Counted from the stretch's first letter, positions 21,590 to 33,035 are shown. The stretch: 64,000 nt of DNA from Coenobita brevimanus (GCA_032717465.1 CM064697.1:2340001-2404000); one strand, 5' to 3'. Notes: generated by a model not told the origin, from the letters alone. Translations and numbers: made by a program.

Positions 21590-22164
21590 GATAACAATAG
21601 GAAAAATGGGCATGGATGTAGTAGGGAAAATGGGCATGGATTTAGTAAGGAAAATATACAAGACAGGAGGAGAAGAATAGGAGAAACGATGGGATAACAG
21701 ATGAGGAAAAGAAAAAGCGAAGGTGTAAAGGAGAAGACGGATGGACAGTAATAGCAGGATGAAGGAACAGGGTAGGGATTGAAGGAGAGGTACTGGATAG
21801 GAGGAGAATTAGGAGACATGGGAGAGAAGCAAGTTGAGTAAGGTGAGGGAGGGGAAAAGATTAAGCGAACAGAAAGTTGCGTGAGAAGGAAGAAGGCGAG
21901 GAAGAATTATGTCGGAAAGGAGAGATAGAAAACAGGGAAGACAGTAGAGAAGAACAGAGTCAGATCAGAAAATAAGAGAGGAAGACTGATTGGGAAGTGG
22001 GAAGGAAAATTTATGTGGGGAAAAAAAAAAGGAAAGCGTAGATGAATGAAATGACAAGAGGTGGAGGATTAGAAGAGCGAGGAGAGATGATACGGAAAAT
22101 AGTTTCATAGACAGAAGAGGGAAGAACAAGAATATACGAAGATAAAACCAAGGTAAAAGGTTGA
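21590..22164. repeat. Purine-rich tract
   Basis: The plus strand is dominated by A and G in irregular gggaaaatgg / gagaagga motifs. Confidence 0.8.
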
Positions 22165-22515
22165 CATGCAGATAGACGGACAGAAATATAGATTGATAGA
22201 TATACAGTAGATACAAATAGATACATATAGATACAGATACATGTGAAAAGACAGTCATACAGACGGACAAACCGACACAGACAGACTGACACAAACAGAA
22301 GCAGAGTCAGACACAAAGAGACAGACAGCGACAGAGGCGGAGAGACAGCGACAGAAGTAGGAATAAAGACAGAGACAGAGAGGCAGAGATAAAGACAGGG
22401 ATAGAGACAGAGACTGAGATAAAGCCAGGAACAGTGACAGAAACGGAGACAGACAGAGATTCGAAACAGCGATGAAAGCAGTAACAGAGACACAGACAAA
22501 GACAGAGAGAAATGT
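22165..22515. repeat. Degenerate (GACAGA)n array
   Basis: Continuous variants of gacaga, gatacagat and gacagcgacag. Minus-strand frames up to 192 codons (Ser/Leu/Cys/Val-rich) are artefacts. Confidence 0.9.
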
Positions 22516-22529
22516 AACAGTAGGAAGAC

Positions 22530-22700
22530 ACAGGGCAGGAGACGACACAAAGGTCCCCCTGATCCACGGTCGTCCAGCGAGACATCCACACAGAACTAGG
22601 CAGACGAACAAACACGCCAACATCGGGTATTTTCATGCAAATGCTGTGTCAATCGCTGCCTGGCGGAAGATGGCCGTGTCAGAGGCAGGCAGAGGGGCTA
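22530..22700. promoter_or_regulatory. Complex island with an octamer-like site
   Basis: A non-repetitive stretch between two simple arrays. It holds a perfect POU octamer ATGCAAAT (22635-22642) and, shortly after, aagatggccg, similar to a YY1 site. Functional meaning is inference. Confidence 0.2.
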
Positions 22701-22703
22701 AAG

Positions 22704-23410
22704 GGAGGTATGGACTGGTGTAAAGGGAGACGTATTGTAAGGAAGTAGAGAGTTAGGAAGCGAGTTAGGGAGAAAGGATTGACAGGGAGAAGGGCTGAGT
22801 GGAGGTGACAGGCGTAAAGGGAGAGGAACAGGAGGGAAATAGGGAGATAGTAAATAAGCTGGGGAGATAGGACTGATAGGGAGAGGGGATAAGAGGAGGT
22901 AGGGATGGGCGTAAAGGGAAAGAATGGGAGGAAAGTAAGAAGATAGTTAGCGAGAGGAGTATGGATTGGTCTGCAAGGAGAGTAATTGGAGGAAAGTAGA
23001 AGCAAAATGGAGGAGAACGGATCCAAGGGGAGGAAGGACTTCGTCAAAAGGAAAACACCTGGAAGAGAAGTAATAATCTGAGGGACAGTAACCAACGGAA
23101 GGTAGGGATTAGTAGGTAGGGAAAGGAACGGAAGGTAAATTGGGATTGTGCAGAGGGAAAACAGGAATTAGTCTAAGTTTCTAATGGGAGAGGAATGAAG
23201 AGGAAGAAATGACTGAACAGAAGGAGGGACGGAGACAGGAAAGAAGGAGAGTGAGAGAAGAAAATGGAGGTGAGGACTGGTGAAAACCACTTCAGGATCA
23301 GGAATGGAAGAGAATTTGGGGATGGGTAAAAGGAAAGTAAGGAAAGGTGTAAATTTCTAATGGGAAAGTATGGATGTCAGGTAGGAAAGAGAGAGAGAGA
23401 GAGAGAGAGA
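22704..23410. repeat. Purine-rich tract with about 95-bp degenerate units
   Basis: ggaggta.ggat.ggcgtaaaggga-type blocks occur near 22704, 22800, 22892 and 22957. The tract ends in (GA)n at 23388-23410. Confidence 0.7.
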
Positions 23411-23655
23411 TTATTGGTAGTGGACAAAAGGAAAAGGAGAGAATTTGAAATATCTCAAACGTATGGAGCGCAAATGATTGTAAAATATGTAGACCCGCTT
23501 GTCCTTCCATCTTCTCTTTACTGTGTCATTTATAAATACTTCAACCTGTGCATCCTAGGTCATATTTACCTGACATATTCTACCCAGTCGTGATTGGCTT
23601 TCAGGGACGCTATTCCTTGAGAGTGTTGGGGTGTGTACTGAACGGTACGTATAGA

Positions 23656-23850
23656 AGTAACCCCTGCAGTCCGAGTACGTGTATTTCTTGCTTGTTGCTC
23701 TCAGGTGATTTTTTTCACTACAGGAAAGCGTTGTTTTAGTGAAAGAGGTTAATGGTGGCTATATCTAACCTTTCATATTCACAAAGCCTCTCCTAAGCTG
23801 TATACAATCGTCTAGTGACAACAAAAATAAAATTTAGCAAGACAGACGAC
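23656..23850 (+). mobile_element. TTAA palindromic element, diverged
   Basis: Left end gtaacccctgcagtccgag is close to that of copy I (16097). Middle: ttaatggtggctatatctaa. Right inner block: cctaagctgtatacaatcg, then tctagtgacaac. The outer right end is lost. Confidence 0.55.
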
Positions 23851-24117
23851 TCCTTTGGCAACCGCACTCACCCAACCGTATCCATCACCCCAGCATAGCC
23901 AAAAAGATGTCCACTGTCTTTGGACACAACTTAGACATACTTCAAATGTACACAACACTCTCCTGAGACACACTTCAAACGCCTCAAACGCACACCAGAA
24001 ACATCACCAATACCCCTCACCCATAAACACCTTTTCGTCCGTGTGACGCTCATATAACCTCACGGGTGTAACTGAGTGACACTTGAACACAGTGGGTCGG
24101 GCCGCCTCTGTGGGTGC

Positions 24118-24152
24118 ATAAAAATCCGTCATCATAGTGAAAAGGTTAAAAA
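24118..24152 (+). mobile_element. TTAA palindromic element, right-end fragment
   Basis: ccgtcatcatagtgaaaagg followed by ttaa matches the family's right terminal repeat. Confidence 0.4.
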
Positions 24153-24485
24153 GGAAGGAAAAGAGTAAAAATCGCAGAGTACCCTGAAACCCACTGGATT
24201 CCCCAACTTGGACCGCAAATGCGAACGGAAATGAAAAATAGGAAGAAAACGGTGGTGAAGGAACGGAGAAGAGTCCCTTTCAGACGTATCATCCTCCGTG
24301 TATCTCACAATCTGGGTTCTTGTGTGTCCCTCCGTCTGTTGTGTTGTGATGGCGCTTCTTACCCACAGCCCTATTCTTGCTGGTATAGGAGAGGCTTCGT
24401 AGCACCTCTTTCTTAGCGGTTTATTTAATATACCATATTTTATTTTTCTCTTGTAAGATAATTTTTTATATACATATGTTAGTAT
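24153..24485. other. No gene recognised; end shared with 31.8 kb
   Basis: The segment gaggcttcgtagcacctc near 24390 followed by ttagcggtttatttaata has a counterpart at about 31830-31875 (caggcttcgtagcatccc ... ttagcgattaaatttata), so a short dispersed repeat ends here. Its other boundary is not visible. Confidence 0.35.
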
Positions 24486-24564
24486 ATAGATAGATAGATA
24501 GATAGACAGACACAGACAGATAGATAGATAGATAGATAGAAAGATAGATAGATAGATAGATAAA
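24486..24564. repeat. (GATA)n with (GACA) interruption
   Basis: About 79 bp of tetranucleotide repeats. No LINE body adjoins it, but the motif is the same as the tails of LINE family A. Confidence 0.97.
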
Positions 24565-24616
24565 TGTGTATCAACTGCTTCATTTCAATGAAGTATTTAT
24601 TTTTTTTTTTTTAGAT

Positions 24617-24799
24617 AAGTATTGGTACTACCCGACGATTTTTTGCAGCCTAAGATGTCTCTCTACAAGCGAATCGGGTTAATGTAGGCCCTATCTGCCA
24701 TCCGCCAGGTCGGAAAGTAGTCCTTCACTGAATACAATTCGTTTGGAGGTAGCAAGAATCAGTAAAAAGAGAGGGAGGGCACTGGATTGAATGGATTAA
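24617..24799 (+). mobile_element. TTAA palindromic element, nearly complete
   Basis: Left inner block cccgacgattttttgcagcc. Middle: gggttaatgtaggccctatc. Right inner block: cactgaatacaattcgtttg followed by gaggtagcaagaatc. The right end has TTAA at 24796-24799. The left terminal repeat is eroded. Confidence 0.55.
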
Positions 24800-24884
24800 T
24801 AACAACGTGGTTGGCGTCAATCATTTGCAGCTGGATATTATGATGTAATATGTTAAATCCGTCGCTGGGGTAGTGGTGTTGCAA

Positions 24885-25150
24885 AGCCCCCAGAGAGATA
24901 AAGAATACGGTCGCAAGTCTTAGGGGAAATTTGCAGGAGGTGGATGAGGTGCTACAAAATCCCCTGAGGCATCAAGAATACGGCTTCGAGTCTTACGTGA
25001 GTCTTGAGAGAGGTGGAGTGGCGGATGTGGCGGTGTGGATGTGTCATACGGGAGTGCTGTAAGAGGCTGAGTGGATGTGGTGATGTGGATGTATCTTAGG
25101 GGAGTCTTACGAGAGGTGGTGTGGTGGATGTGGCGGTGTGGATGGGTCGA
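24885..25150. repeat. Tandem array, about 50-70-bp diverged units
   Basis: caagaatacgg.t.c.agtctta and gtggcggtgtggatg blocks alternate, each present two to three times. Confidence 0.7.
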
Positions 25151-25247
25151 CCTTGAGTACAGAGGCTCCTCTCGTATCACAACATATCAAACGGAAATGA
25201 GGATGATGGGTGCAGTTCAGTTTTTGTTGGTGTGGGGAGCCTCGAAC

Positions 25248-25275
25248 CATCATCATCATCATCATCATCGTCATC

Positions 25276-25350
<75 letters not shown>
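25248..25350. repeat. Compound microsatellite (CAT)n(CT)n(GT)n
   Basis: About 33 bp CAT (one CGT), then 29 bp CT, then 41 bp GT. Confidence 0.97.
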
Positions 25351-25352
<2 letters not shown>

Positions 25353-25548
25353 TAAATTCTAAGTAGTATTTTCTGTTCATGCCCAGAGCTAATATGCTGT
25401 TAAGTCCCTTCTATAAGACCTAACACCCAGGGACCTTGCGCTGGTGGGTCTGTCAGCTGCACCTCTCCACTGATCGCCTTCTGTGTGCCAGTCTGCTCCT
25501 GTGGGACGGTGGTGTTAGGCCCTCTTAGGTTCATATTCTGGGAGGTTT

Positions 25549-25550
<2 letters not shown>

Positions 25551-25587
<37 letters not shown>
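25551..25587. repeat. (GT)n microsatellite
   Basis: 37 bp of perfect GT. Confidence 0.98.
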
Positions 25588-25588
<1 letters not shown>

Positions 25589-25796
25589 TTAATTTTCTTG
25601 GCCACCTCATATTTATCTGCCTATTACTCCATATGACCCGTTAGTATTCTACTGTATGTAATTTATGGAAAAAGTGGAGATGCTAAAATAATACTACTAT
25701 CCTGCAGAATGACATTAATTTGCATTACGGTAAATATATCGTTCAGAAAATATGTTAGAAGACCTCTTAATCCCACGGTAATACGGCTGAAAGACA

Positions 25797-26092
25797 TGTC
25801 CAGTCTAAGTACATAGTCATGCCCTTAGATCTGTCCATTCTCAATACACAGTTAGAATTGTCAAGTCTAATTACACAGTTCAGCTCTTAGATATGTCCAT
25901 CTAATTACAGTACTGCCCTTTGAAATGTCCAGTCTAAATACACAGTCATACACTCAGAATTGTCCAGTCTTAATACACAGTTCTGCCCTTAGCATTGTCT
26001 AGTCCATTCACAGTCCAGCCCTTAGAAATATCCAGTTTAATAACACAGGTCTGGCCTTAGAATTGTCCAGTCTAATTACACAGTCCTGGTCG
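25797..26092. repeat. Minisatellite, 35-bp unit, about 8 copies
   Basis: The unit opens gtccagtctaattacacagt and continues tctgcccttagaatt. Copies start near 25798, 25834, 25860 (short), 25895, 25927, 25962, 25997, 26029 and 26064 and differ by about 10-25%. Confidence 0.9.
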
Positions 26093-26300
26093 ACCCACGC
26101 GGCCACACTGAGCAAATCTCCCCCTCCCGAGTCCTGATAATATGCTAATGTCAACTTTTTATCTGACACTCCAAATCTATAATCAATGTGCCCGCGGCGG
26201 TGATGTGACGCGGATCAGGGACGCAACCCACCCTCCTCTCCCCCAGTCTAGAATCACCCTTATATCTTGGCATCTTAGGGCTCAGTTTGGGTCGGTTCTT
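26093..26300. promoter_or_regulatory. Complex island with homeodomain/POU-like sites
   Basis: Non-repetitive, CpG-containing DNA between a minisatellite and the largest pyrimidine tract. ATGCTAAT (26142-26149) is a variant octamer; an AT-rich ataatcaat follows. A cis-regulatory role is inference. Confidence 0.2.
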
Positions 26301-26469
26301 CCCTAGGGTGATCTTGGTTTTTGTCCTCGCGAAGGCAGGCCGGCCACGCATATGACACTCGCGCTGGACAAAAGAAACCAAGACCCAAAGTTTGGAAATT
26401 GAAACCTGACATCTCGATCGGAAGAGTGGAAGGCAGACCGTATCGATTTGTGGTCCGTTGGTCTGGCTC

Positions 26470-28400
26470 GGTCTGCTCTCCCAACTCCTTAGTTTGTCTA
26501 CTTCTTTTTTCTTCCCTTCTTTATTCTACTTTTCCTTTCCCTCCCCTCCCTCTTATTTTGACTCTGCCCACTGTTCCACCGCCTTCCCCATTCTCCTCGT
26601 CTTCCTCCTTCTGTTCATTTCTTCCCCTCTTTATTCCACTCTTCTGTCCACACCCTCGCCCACAGGTTCTTCTCCGTTCCCTTTCTCTTCTTCCATGTGT
26701 CTCTCCGCCCTTTATTCTCTTCTCCCCCACCTCTTTCCACTCTCCCCACTCTCCTTGTTCTCCTTTCCTTCTCCATACCCTCTGCACTGTTTCCTTACTC
26801 TCTACCTTTTTCTGATTTTCCCTCCATCGTTGCTGTCCTTTCCCCTTCCTTACTGTCTTCTCTCTTTCATTACTCCACATTTCCCATCTGCCCCATATCT
26901 TCTTCTCTTTTTGTTACTCTTCTCTTTTTCTGACTTCTCCACTTCTCGTTTCTCTTCCCCCATTATACTCGTCTTTTCTTCCTTATTCCAGTCTTATTCT
27001 CCTTATTCTGCTCTCCCCTTCGTTTTCTCATCTTTCCTTCTCCTTTCTCATCCCCTTTTTCATATTTTTCTTCCTCGTCTTTATTCTTCCCTCCTTCCCT
27101 TTTCAATACTCTTCTCCCCTCCTTTTTTCCCTTTTCCCCTTCCATGTTCTCTTCCCTTCTTCCATCTTCTTTTTTTTCCCCCCTCTTATTACCTTCACCT
27201 TTTTTATACTGTTCTTCCCTCATCTATTCCCGTCTCCCCTTCCTTATTTTCTTACGCCCCGTTTTTTGTTCCGCTCTCATTCTCTTCCTTGTTCCCCTTT
27301 CCTCCCCTCTTTTATCCCACTCCATACTTTTCCATTTCATTCTGTTCACTTAATTTCCACTTCTTTCTTCATTTAAGCTGTTTCTTCCCCTCTTCTTCCT
27401 TTCTCTTCTCAACCCTCCCTAATTTTACCCTCATTCTTATCCTTTTTTTTTTAACTCTCCTCCCATCTGGTCCTCCCATTTCTATGTGCGTCCCCATCCA
27501 CCTCAGTACTCCCTTCTACTTAATTTTACTCTTATTGTCTTACTTGTTCTATTTATCTTCCCACCCATACTCTCCTCTCCGGCCATCTCTCTATGCCCTG
27601 TATCCCGTCCTATATTCTCTCCCCCGTCATTCTGCTATCTTTCCCACTTTTAATCTGCTCTCCTTCCCACTTCTGAACTACTCTCCGTCCTTCCAATATA
27701 GTCTGCCTCCTTTGTATTCCTTTTTGGAGTTTGTAGGTCTGTTGTTGCTGCTTGCTTCCCTTGTATTCCTTTCTGCTTACACTTTTCTGGAACTTGTAGG
27801 CTTGTTGTCGTTTACACCCCTTGTATTTCTTTCCGCTTCATGTCTGATTCAATGTCCCTTTCCTTCATCTACCTTCTCCCTCACTTTTCCATCCACTGCA
27901 GCTTCTCTCTGCAGCCCTTTCTTGGATCACTTCATCTTTCTCATCCAGTTTCTTCTGTTATCCCATTTACTGTTCATCCCTTATCCTCTCCTGCTGGGTC
28001 CTTCCTACCCCCCCCCCCCCCGCGTTTCTCTGTGTTACTCCACTTATTGTACATCTGTTTTCCTCTACTTGACTGTCCACCTTCCCAACTTCACTGCATC
28101 ATTTTTTTTTTTCCCCAGCGTCTGCCAAATTTCGCTCCATCTTCAGTTTCCTTTATTCACTCTCTGTTTCTTCTTGTTCGTCTTCCCCCATCATTAATTC
28201 ACTGTTGCCCTACCCCATTTCCCTCTCTCCATCCCCACAAGTTCATCTTTTTCATTTACGCAATTTTCTCTCGGTTCCTAATTAATGTCCTTCCTTTTTT
28301 TCCACATGACTTTCTTGTTTATCTCACTTCCTGGCTCTATGGATGCCTTCCTTCTCGGTTCATTCTAACCATTGACATTACTTAATTCTTCCTCTTACTT
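26470..28400. repeat. 1.9-kb pyrimidine tract
   Basis: The plus strand is almost entirely C and T, in degenerate ttcttcccctctttattcc-like units. It contains a C15 run near 28,008. It yields a 579-codon plus-strand frame (26458-28197) made of Ser, Phe, Leu and Pro. The frame is open because TAA, TAG and TGA need purines. The other plus-strand frames are also unusually open. No gene is supported. Confidence 0.92.
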
Positions 28401-28619
28401 ATCATCTTTATTTGTGTTTAGAGCTTAGTTTCACATATTTCGTCATTCTCTACCCATTCGTCTTTACCATTCACAGTCTCATTCTCTTTACAAAACATGC
28501 ATTTTTTGTGGCGTTCTGCTACTGTCTTGTGATATCGTCCACTTTTATCTCTCCTACACATTTTTTTTTTTTTTTCTCATCCTCCCCCTCGAGCATCTCC
28601 CCATAACCGTCGCTATCCA

Positions 28620-29470
28620 CCACTTTGTCTTTCCTCTTACACTTTCCATCATCACATTCTACCTTACCTCACCACCCACACAACCACCACATTGCCTTCG
28701 TATCGTACCACACCACACCACCAAATCTTTCCATTACTGCATCGTCCCGCATTTCCAAACTCTGCCAAACGCCCTTCCTCTTCCTCCACCACACTAACCC
28801 ACCCCTTCCACCATTGTCTATAACCTTTCCACTACACCCTCAGTATTTGCACCACACTCCCAGCCTTTCCAACACATCACCCAAAGCCTCCAGCAGCCTA
28901 CTCAGCCTTTTCACCACACCAACACCCCCTCCAAACCCACAATCTTCCATTTCCATCACCACAGCTTCCGTAATATGCAGTGCATCTTCCCTTCACCACA
29001 CTCGACATCACCATAAAGCCTTGCACTTCCTTCACCACTCCATCCAAACTACACGCTGCTTTTCTCTCCATCACCAGCACACCCAACCTTCTTATAGTCC
29101 CAAACGCGTTCAGCCTTCCACTCAACCTTTCTTTATCCCCCGCTACACTCTGAACACACCACTACACCTCACTTTCCCCTTCATCAAAAATTCTTGCACC
29201 ACACACCTCAACCCTTCCTGTTCAACAATTCAGGCTTCCTCGACAACACCATTCCTCGCCTTCCCTCCACCCAACTTTTCTTCTTCCACCGCTCACTCTA
29301 CTTCCACGTCAATCCTTGCCTTCCCTCCACCCAACCCTTCCTCTTCCATTCCCAACTCTTCTTCGACAACGATATTCCTCAACCTTTCCTCCACCACAAC
29401 CACCACTACATATCACTTCTCGTCTCACCACAAGCCCATCTATCCAACCTCCCTCATCCCGGTCGTGGTG
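28620..29470. repeat. C/A/T-rich tract with CACCACA motifs
   Basis: Degenerate accacaccacca / ccttccaccac units. The 289-codon plus-strand frame (28625-29494) is a Ser/Thr/Pro/His composition artefact with no domain. Confidence 0.8.
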
Positions 29471-29499
29471 CGAGAGAGAGAGAGGAGGCACTAATAACC

Positions 29500-29820
29500 A
29501 GGGCCCCTAACCAGTGACCGGGCTGGGCTGTGTACACTCCCCGAGATAGCCCAGGTAAAAATGGCTGGGCGAAAAAAAATCCTCCGCCACTCATCGCCGA
29601 CAGAGACATCAAAGTGGCCCCCAACAATGGATGAAAGGGCCGGGCAACGCACTAATCCTCACTAATTACAAGTGGGAGAGTCAAAAAAAACAGTGTATAT
29701 TCGCGCGCTCATTTTTTAGCTTCGTGTTTGGGAGGTTTTAAGCCGTAAATTTCAAGCCGCCGTCACGAGGCTGCTGGGGAGTTTTGTGGGGCTGGGGGAG
29801 TTTCTGGGGCGCGTATGGCT
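29500..29820. promoter_or_regulatory. GC-richer complex island with clustered factor-like sites
   Basis: Non-repetitive DNA between two simple tracts. Within about 60 bp lie a TCF/LEF-like ATCAAAG (29608-29614), a SOX-like AACAATGG (29623-29630), an Otx/Bicoid-like TAATCC (29653-29658) and a homeodomain TAATTA (29663-29668). Grouping of four developmental factor motifs suggests an enhancer or conserved non-coding element. Such short motifs also arise by chance. Confidence 0.3.
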
Positions 29821-29904
29821 GTGGGGAAGAGGGTAAGAGGTGGGATAAAGTGGTGAGAAAGGCTGTTGGGTTGGTAAGAGAAGCTGTAGATGGTGTCGTT
29901 ATGA

Positions 29905-30230
29905 ACAGGTGGTGATGATTTTAGTGGTGGTGGTGATGATTTTAGTGGTGGTGGTGATGTTGGTTGCAGTGACGGTATGATATTGATGGTTGCAGTGGTG
30001 GTGTGGTCGCATTACTGAGGGTGGTGGTTGCAATGATGTGATGGCAAGTTGTTAGTGGTTGCATTGGTGACGTGGTGATAGTGGTGGTGGTGATATGATG
30101 GTTGTGTTGGTGGTGACTGTAGTTTCAGTGATCACGAGGTGATGATGGTTGTAGTGGTGATGATTGTGATGGTGGCCGCGGTGGAGAGGTGGTAATGGTA
30201 ATTGGAATGGTGTGGTTGGTGCGGGAATAG
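29905..30230. repeat. Degenerate (GGT/GAT)n array
   Basis: Continuous gtggtggtgatgattttagt-type units; two copies near 29,910-29,960 are almost identical. Confidence 0.85.
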
Positions 30231-30865
30231 ACTGCTGACCGTGATCTCCGAGACCGATTCCAGCCGGGGTAGGAAACATTCTGAGCATTGGAATTTCGTT
30301 TAAAGTCATAACTGATTTGTCACAAGACTCTCTAACATGTTATAAAGTCACTCTCGCCAGTACCATCCAACCAGTCCTGAATGAGACAGCCCTAGCATGT
30401 TTTAGTGTAGATGATACGGTGTTAGCGCCCAAATTATGACGTGAACGTGTGTGCGCCATCTGTTGCACGCTGCTGGCCCTCAGGGAACAGGCTGTCAGCT
30501 TTGTACCAGTACATACAAAGTTGTACGTATCACTGAGAGATGGTGATGGTGACGGTGGCAGTGATAGTAGGCTATAGCAAACTTGGGACAATGGTTATGA
30601 CTGAGGTGTGCAATTTGTAGGTATTGGTTAAGTGTGACTACACTGCTGAATTAATTTGTGTGATTGTTGGTAAAACTAATTTATATCAACTGTGATTTCC
30701 GTTGTTATGGTGATTCTAGTCGCAGGAGTGAACTGGCACTGGTGAATTTTTATGCTGATGGTTGTAATGGCAAACCGATTATTACTGATAGTACTGGTGG
30801 TGATTGCCTCGGGGATGATGAGCTGCAACACAGGTTGGGCTGATATATGGCTCATGAAGTGTGTA
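30231..30865. other. No gene recognised
   Basis: Mixed DNA with residual gtgatggt triplets near 30,540. Nothing supportable. Confidence 0.5.
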
Positions 30866-31078
30866 CGCCTTACTCATTCAGCCAAAGACCTACATTTTAG
30901 TTATTTTTACTATTTACTGGCGACTTTATTCAGTTTAGGCGAAACTTAGAGAACTGGAGGGGGATAGGTATGGCTTTCATTAACCCCATCAAAAGCAGAG
31001 GGATGACCTAAGCTGAATAAAATTGTTTGTTGGTACAAGAATAATGTAAACAAGACGTCGTCACAGTGCACGGGTTAA
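30866..31078 (+). mobile_element. TTAA palindromic element, nearly complete
   Basis: Left inner block tggcgactttattcagttta. Middle: tggctttcattaacccc. Right inner block: cctaagctgaataaaattg. Right terminal repeat: agacgtcgtcacagtgcacg, then GG and TTAA at 31075-31078. The left outer end is eroded. Confidence 0.6.
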
Positions 31079-31386
31079 GAGCTGAATGGCGTCAGGTGGA
31101 ATGCCATGATGAACTTGTATAATTATGGATATTACCAAATTCCTTGTTCAGAAGTAATGCCAACGTTTGGATTAATTCGGGGATAACGTTAGGATGATGA
31201 TGATGGTGATGGTGACATAATAAGAGTTGTAGTGTGTCATTTCAGACCATTCCCTACTTTGTTTAACCAGGTATTTAATTCCAGAGTTCATGATCAAAAA
31301 CACCAGGTTTGGTCCTTGGTGCAGTAACGATACAGTACATAATCTTTGTCACCTTTATCCCAATTTTCCAGTTATTACTGGAGCGG

Positions 31387-31562
31387 CTAACCCTTGAACT
31401 ACCATGACTCCTGTATTCCTTTATTTAAGCAACCGAATAGACGACTTGGTGCAGCTTATCGCAAGAAAGATGTTAATAAAGGCTGTATCTAACCCCTAAC
31501 CCACCCACCTAAGCTGAAAAATTCTTCTGGTAGTTGCAGGAATAGCATGTGAAAGGTTTGTC
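31387..31562 (+). mobile_element. TTAA palindromic element, nearly complete
   Basis: Left end ctaacccttgaactaccatg. Inner left: gacgacttggtgcagctta. Middle: ttaataaaggctgtatctaa. Inner right: cctaagctgaaaaattcttc. The right end is gtgaaaggtttg without an intact TTAA. Confidence 0.55.
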
Positions 31563-31614
31563 GTGCTGGAGGGGTGCAGTACGGCATACATTATCAAATT
31601 TCAACAAGTGCTAC

Positions 31615-31880
31615 TCAAAAACCCGGCCTTAAAAGCGGGAAGGAAAGGCGACGCGTGCGGTAATACGAGGCGGTGTGGAGTTTTGTCATTTAATATAACG
31701 TGGATGGCAACGGCTTCATTACGCACACAAAAAGATGGGGTGGCGGGGCGAGGGTAAGACAACACCCACTACACCCACGGACCTACACCCCTATTTACAG
31801 ACGTTCTGTGAGCTGGAGGGACGCATTGCTAAGTGACGCAGGCTTCGTAGCATCCCATCCTTAGCGATTAAATTTATATA
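31615..31880. other. CpG-bearing complex island
   Basis: Non-repetitive with several CG dinucleotides (gcgacgcgtgcggtaatacg), a homeodomain-like catttaatataacg, and the gcttcgtagca segment shared with 24.39 kb. No frame of note beyond 64 codons. Confidence 0.25.
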
Positions 31881-32317
31881 AACTCTCCAACGCCTATATT
31901 AAGTTGTTGTTGCGTATTTTTGGCATTGTCTTGTATTTATATCCTTTTAATACCGACAAGCTTACATCAATATAGTGCGAGAGGAAAATAAGGAACAATC
32001 TGCAGAATAAATAGGTAAGGAAAATATGTAGCGAAACCATCAGAGCCATTTGAAATTTTACCGTTTGTTGTAGGGTATATACGATTTTTTTTATTTATTT
32101 TTATATTAAGCATATTCAACTACGTAATAATTAAAAGAAACTAGACGATGTTAAAGTGAGTAAGACGACCAAGGACGCCGATTTCTATTGATATTTTACC
32201 TCTCGTGGGATTTGTTTATGGAAAGAACTGGCTGGTACCTTTTATGAATCCTGGCCGTGGAGTGCCGGATGTGCGGAAGGGTGTGGGTTGTACGGGATTC
32301 ATTATGTGTAGCTGCTG

Positions 32318-32319
<2 letters not shown>
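31881..32319. other. No gene recognised; AT-rich
   Basis: AT-rich DNA without repeats or a credible frame. Confidence 0.5.
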
Positions 32320-32361
<42 letters not shown>

Positions 32362-32400
32362 CAGATAGACAGACAGAGACAGAGACAGACAGACAGACGG
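32320..32400. repeat. (AG)n followed by (ACAG)n
   Basis: 37 bp of AG, then about 42 bp of agacagacag tetranucleotides. Confidence 0.97.
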
Positions 32401-32750
32401 AATGGGGAGGAGGCACAAGGAGTTACACGGAGAAGTAGTACCACAAAAGGTCTTATATCCCGTAATGAGGTACCACAAATGAAGTTGCCAGGTACACAGT
32501 GCTACCCGAAGACTGAGAGAAAAGTAAAGTGAAGGCTTTCCCCATCCACCCCTCCCACCCGCAGCACGGACACGCAAAAGGAAGTACACCTAACCCGAGG
32601 GAAAAAAGCTGGGCTAGGGCTTTTACTCGAGAGAGGGAAATATTCAGTCAGTCGCTAAAGTAGGCCTAGGGGAACTTTTTCGAACTGTGTCTTGACCTGG
32701 TTTATCGAGGAACTGTCAACTACGTCTGCCGGTAGTTGATTACAGGTATT

Positions 32751-32777
32751 GAGAGAGAGAGAGAGAGAGAGAGAGAG
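32751..32777. repeat. (GA)n microsatellite
   Basis: 27 bp of GA. Confidence 0.97.
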
Positions 32778-33035
32778 TAGTTGAGAAAAGAAATAAGAGC
32801 ACTGCATAGAAAATGAGTAGATTTTAGAAAGGAGAAGAGAGAACTGCAGAAAACAGATCAGGAAAGAAGAAAGGGAACAAAATGAAAGTAATCGAGGGAA
32901 GAAAACTGAAGTGACGAACGAGAACAAGAGAGGAAAGACAAAATACGAGCACTTGAAGGAGGGCGTGAAGAGGAAAGAGATTGTGATGTTAACAACCGCT
33001 GATGTTAGAAAAGACTCGAAGGGGAAAAGAGTACA

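Noticed and set aside
24486..24564. (GATA)n array considered as a CRISPR-like or regulatory array
   Set aside because: Simple tetranucleotide microsatellite without spacers; the window is animal nuclear DNA.
26458..28197. 579-codon plus-strand open frame
   Set aside because: Made of Ser, Phe, Leu, Pro and Tyr only because the strand is C/T and stop codons need purines. No domain, and the other plus-strand frames are similarly open.
28625..29494. 289-codon plus-strand frame rich in Ser, Thr, Pro and His
   Set aside because: C/A/T-rich degenerate repeat without domain or splice context.
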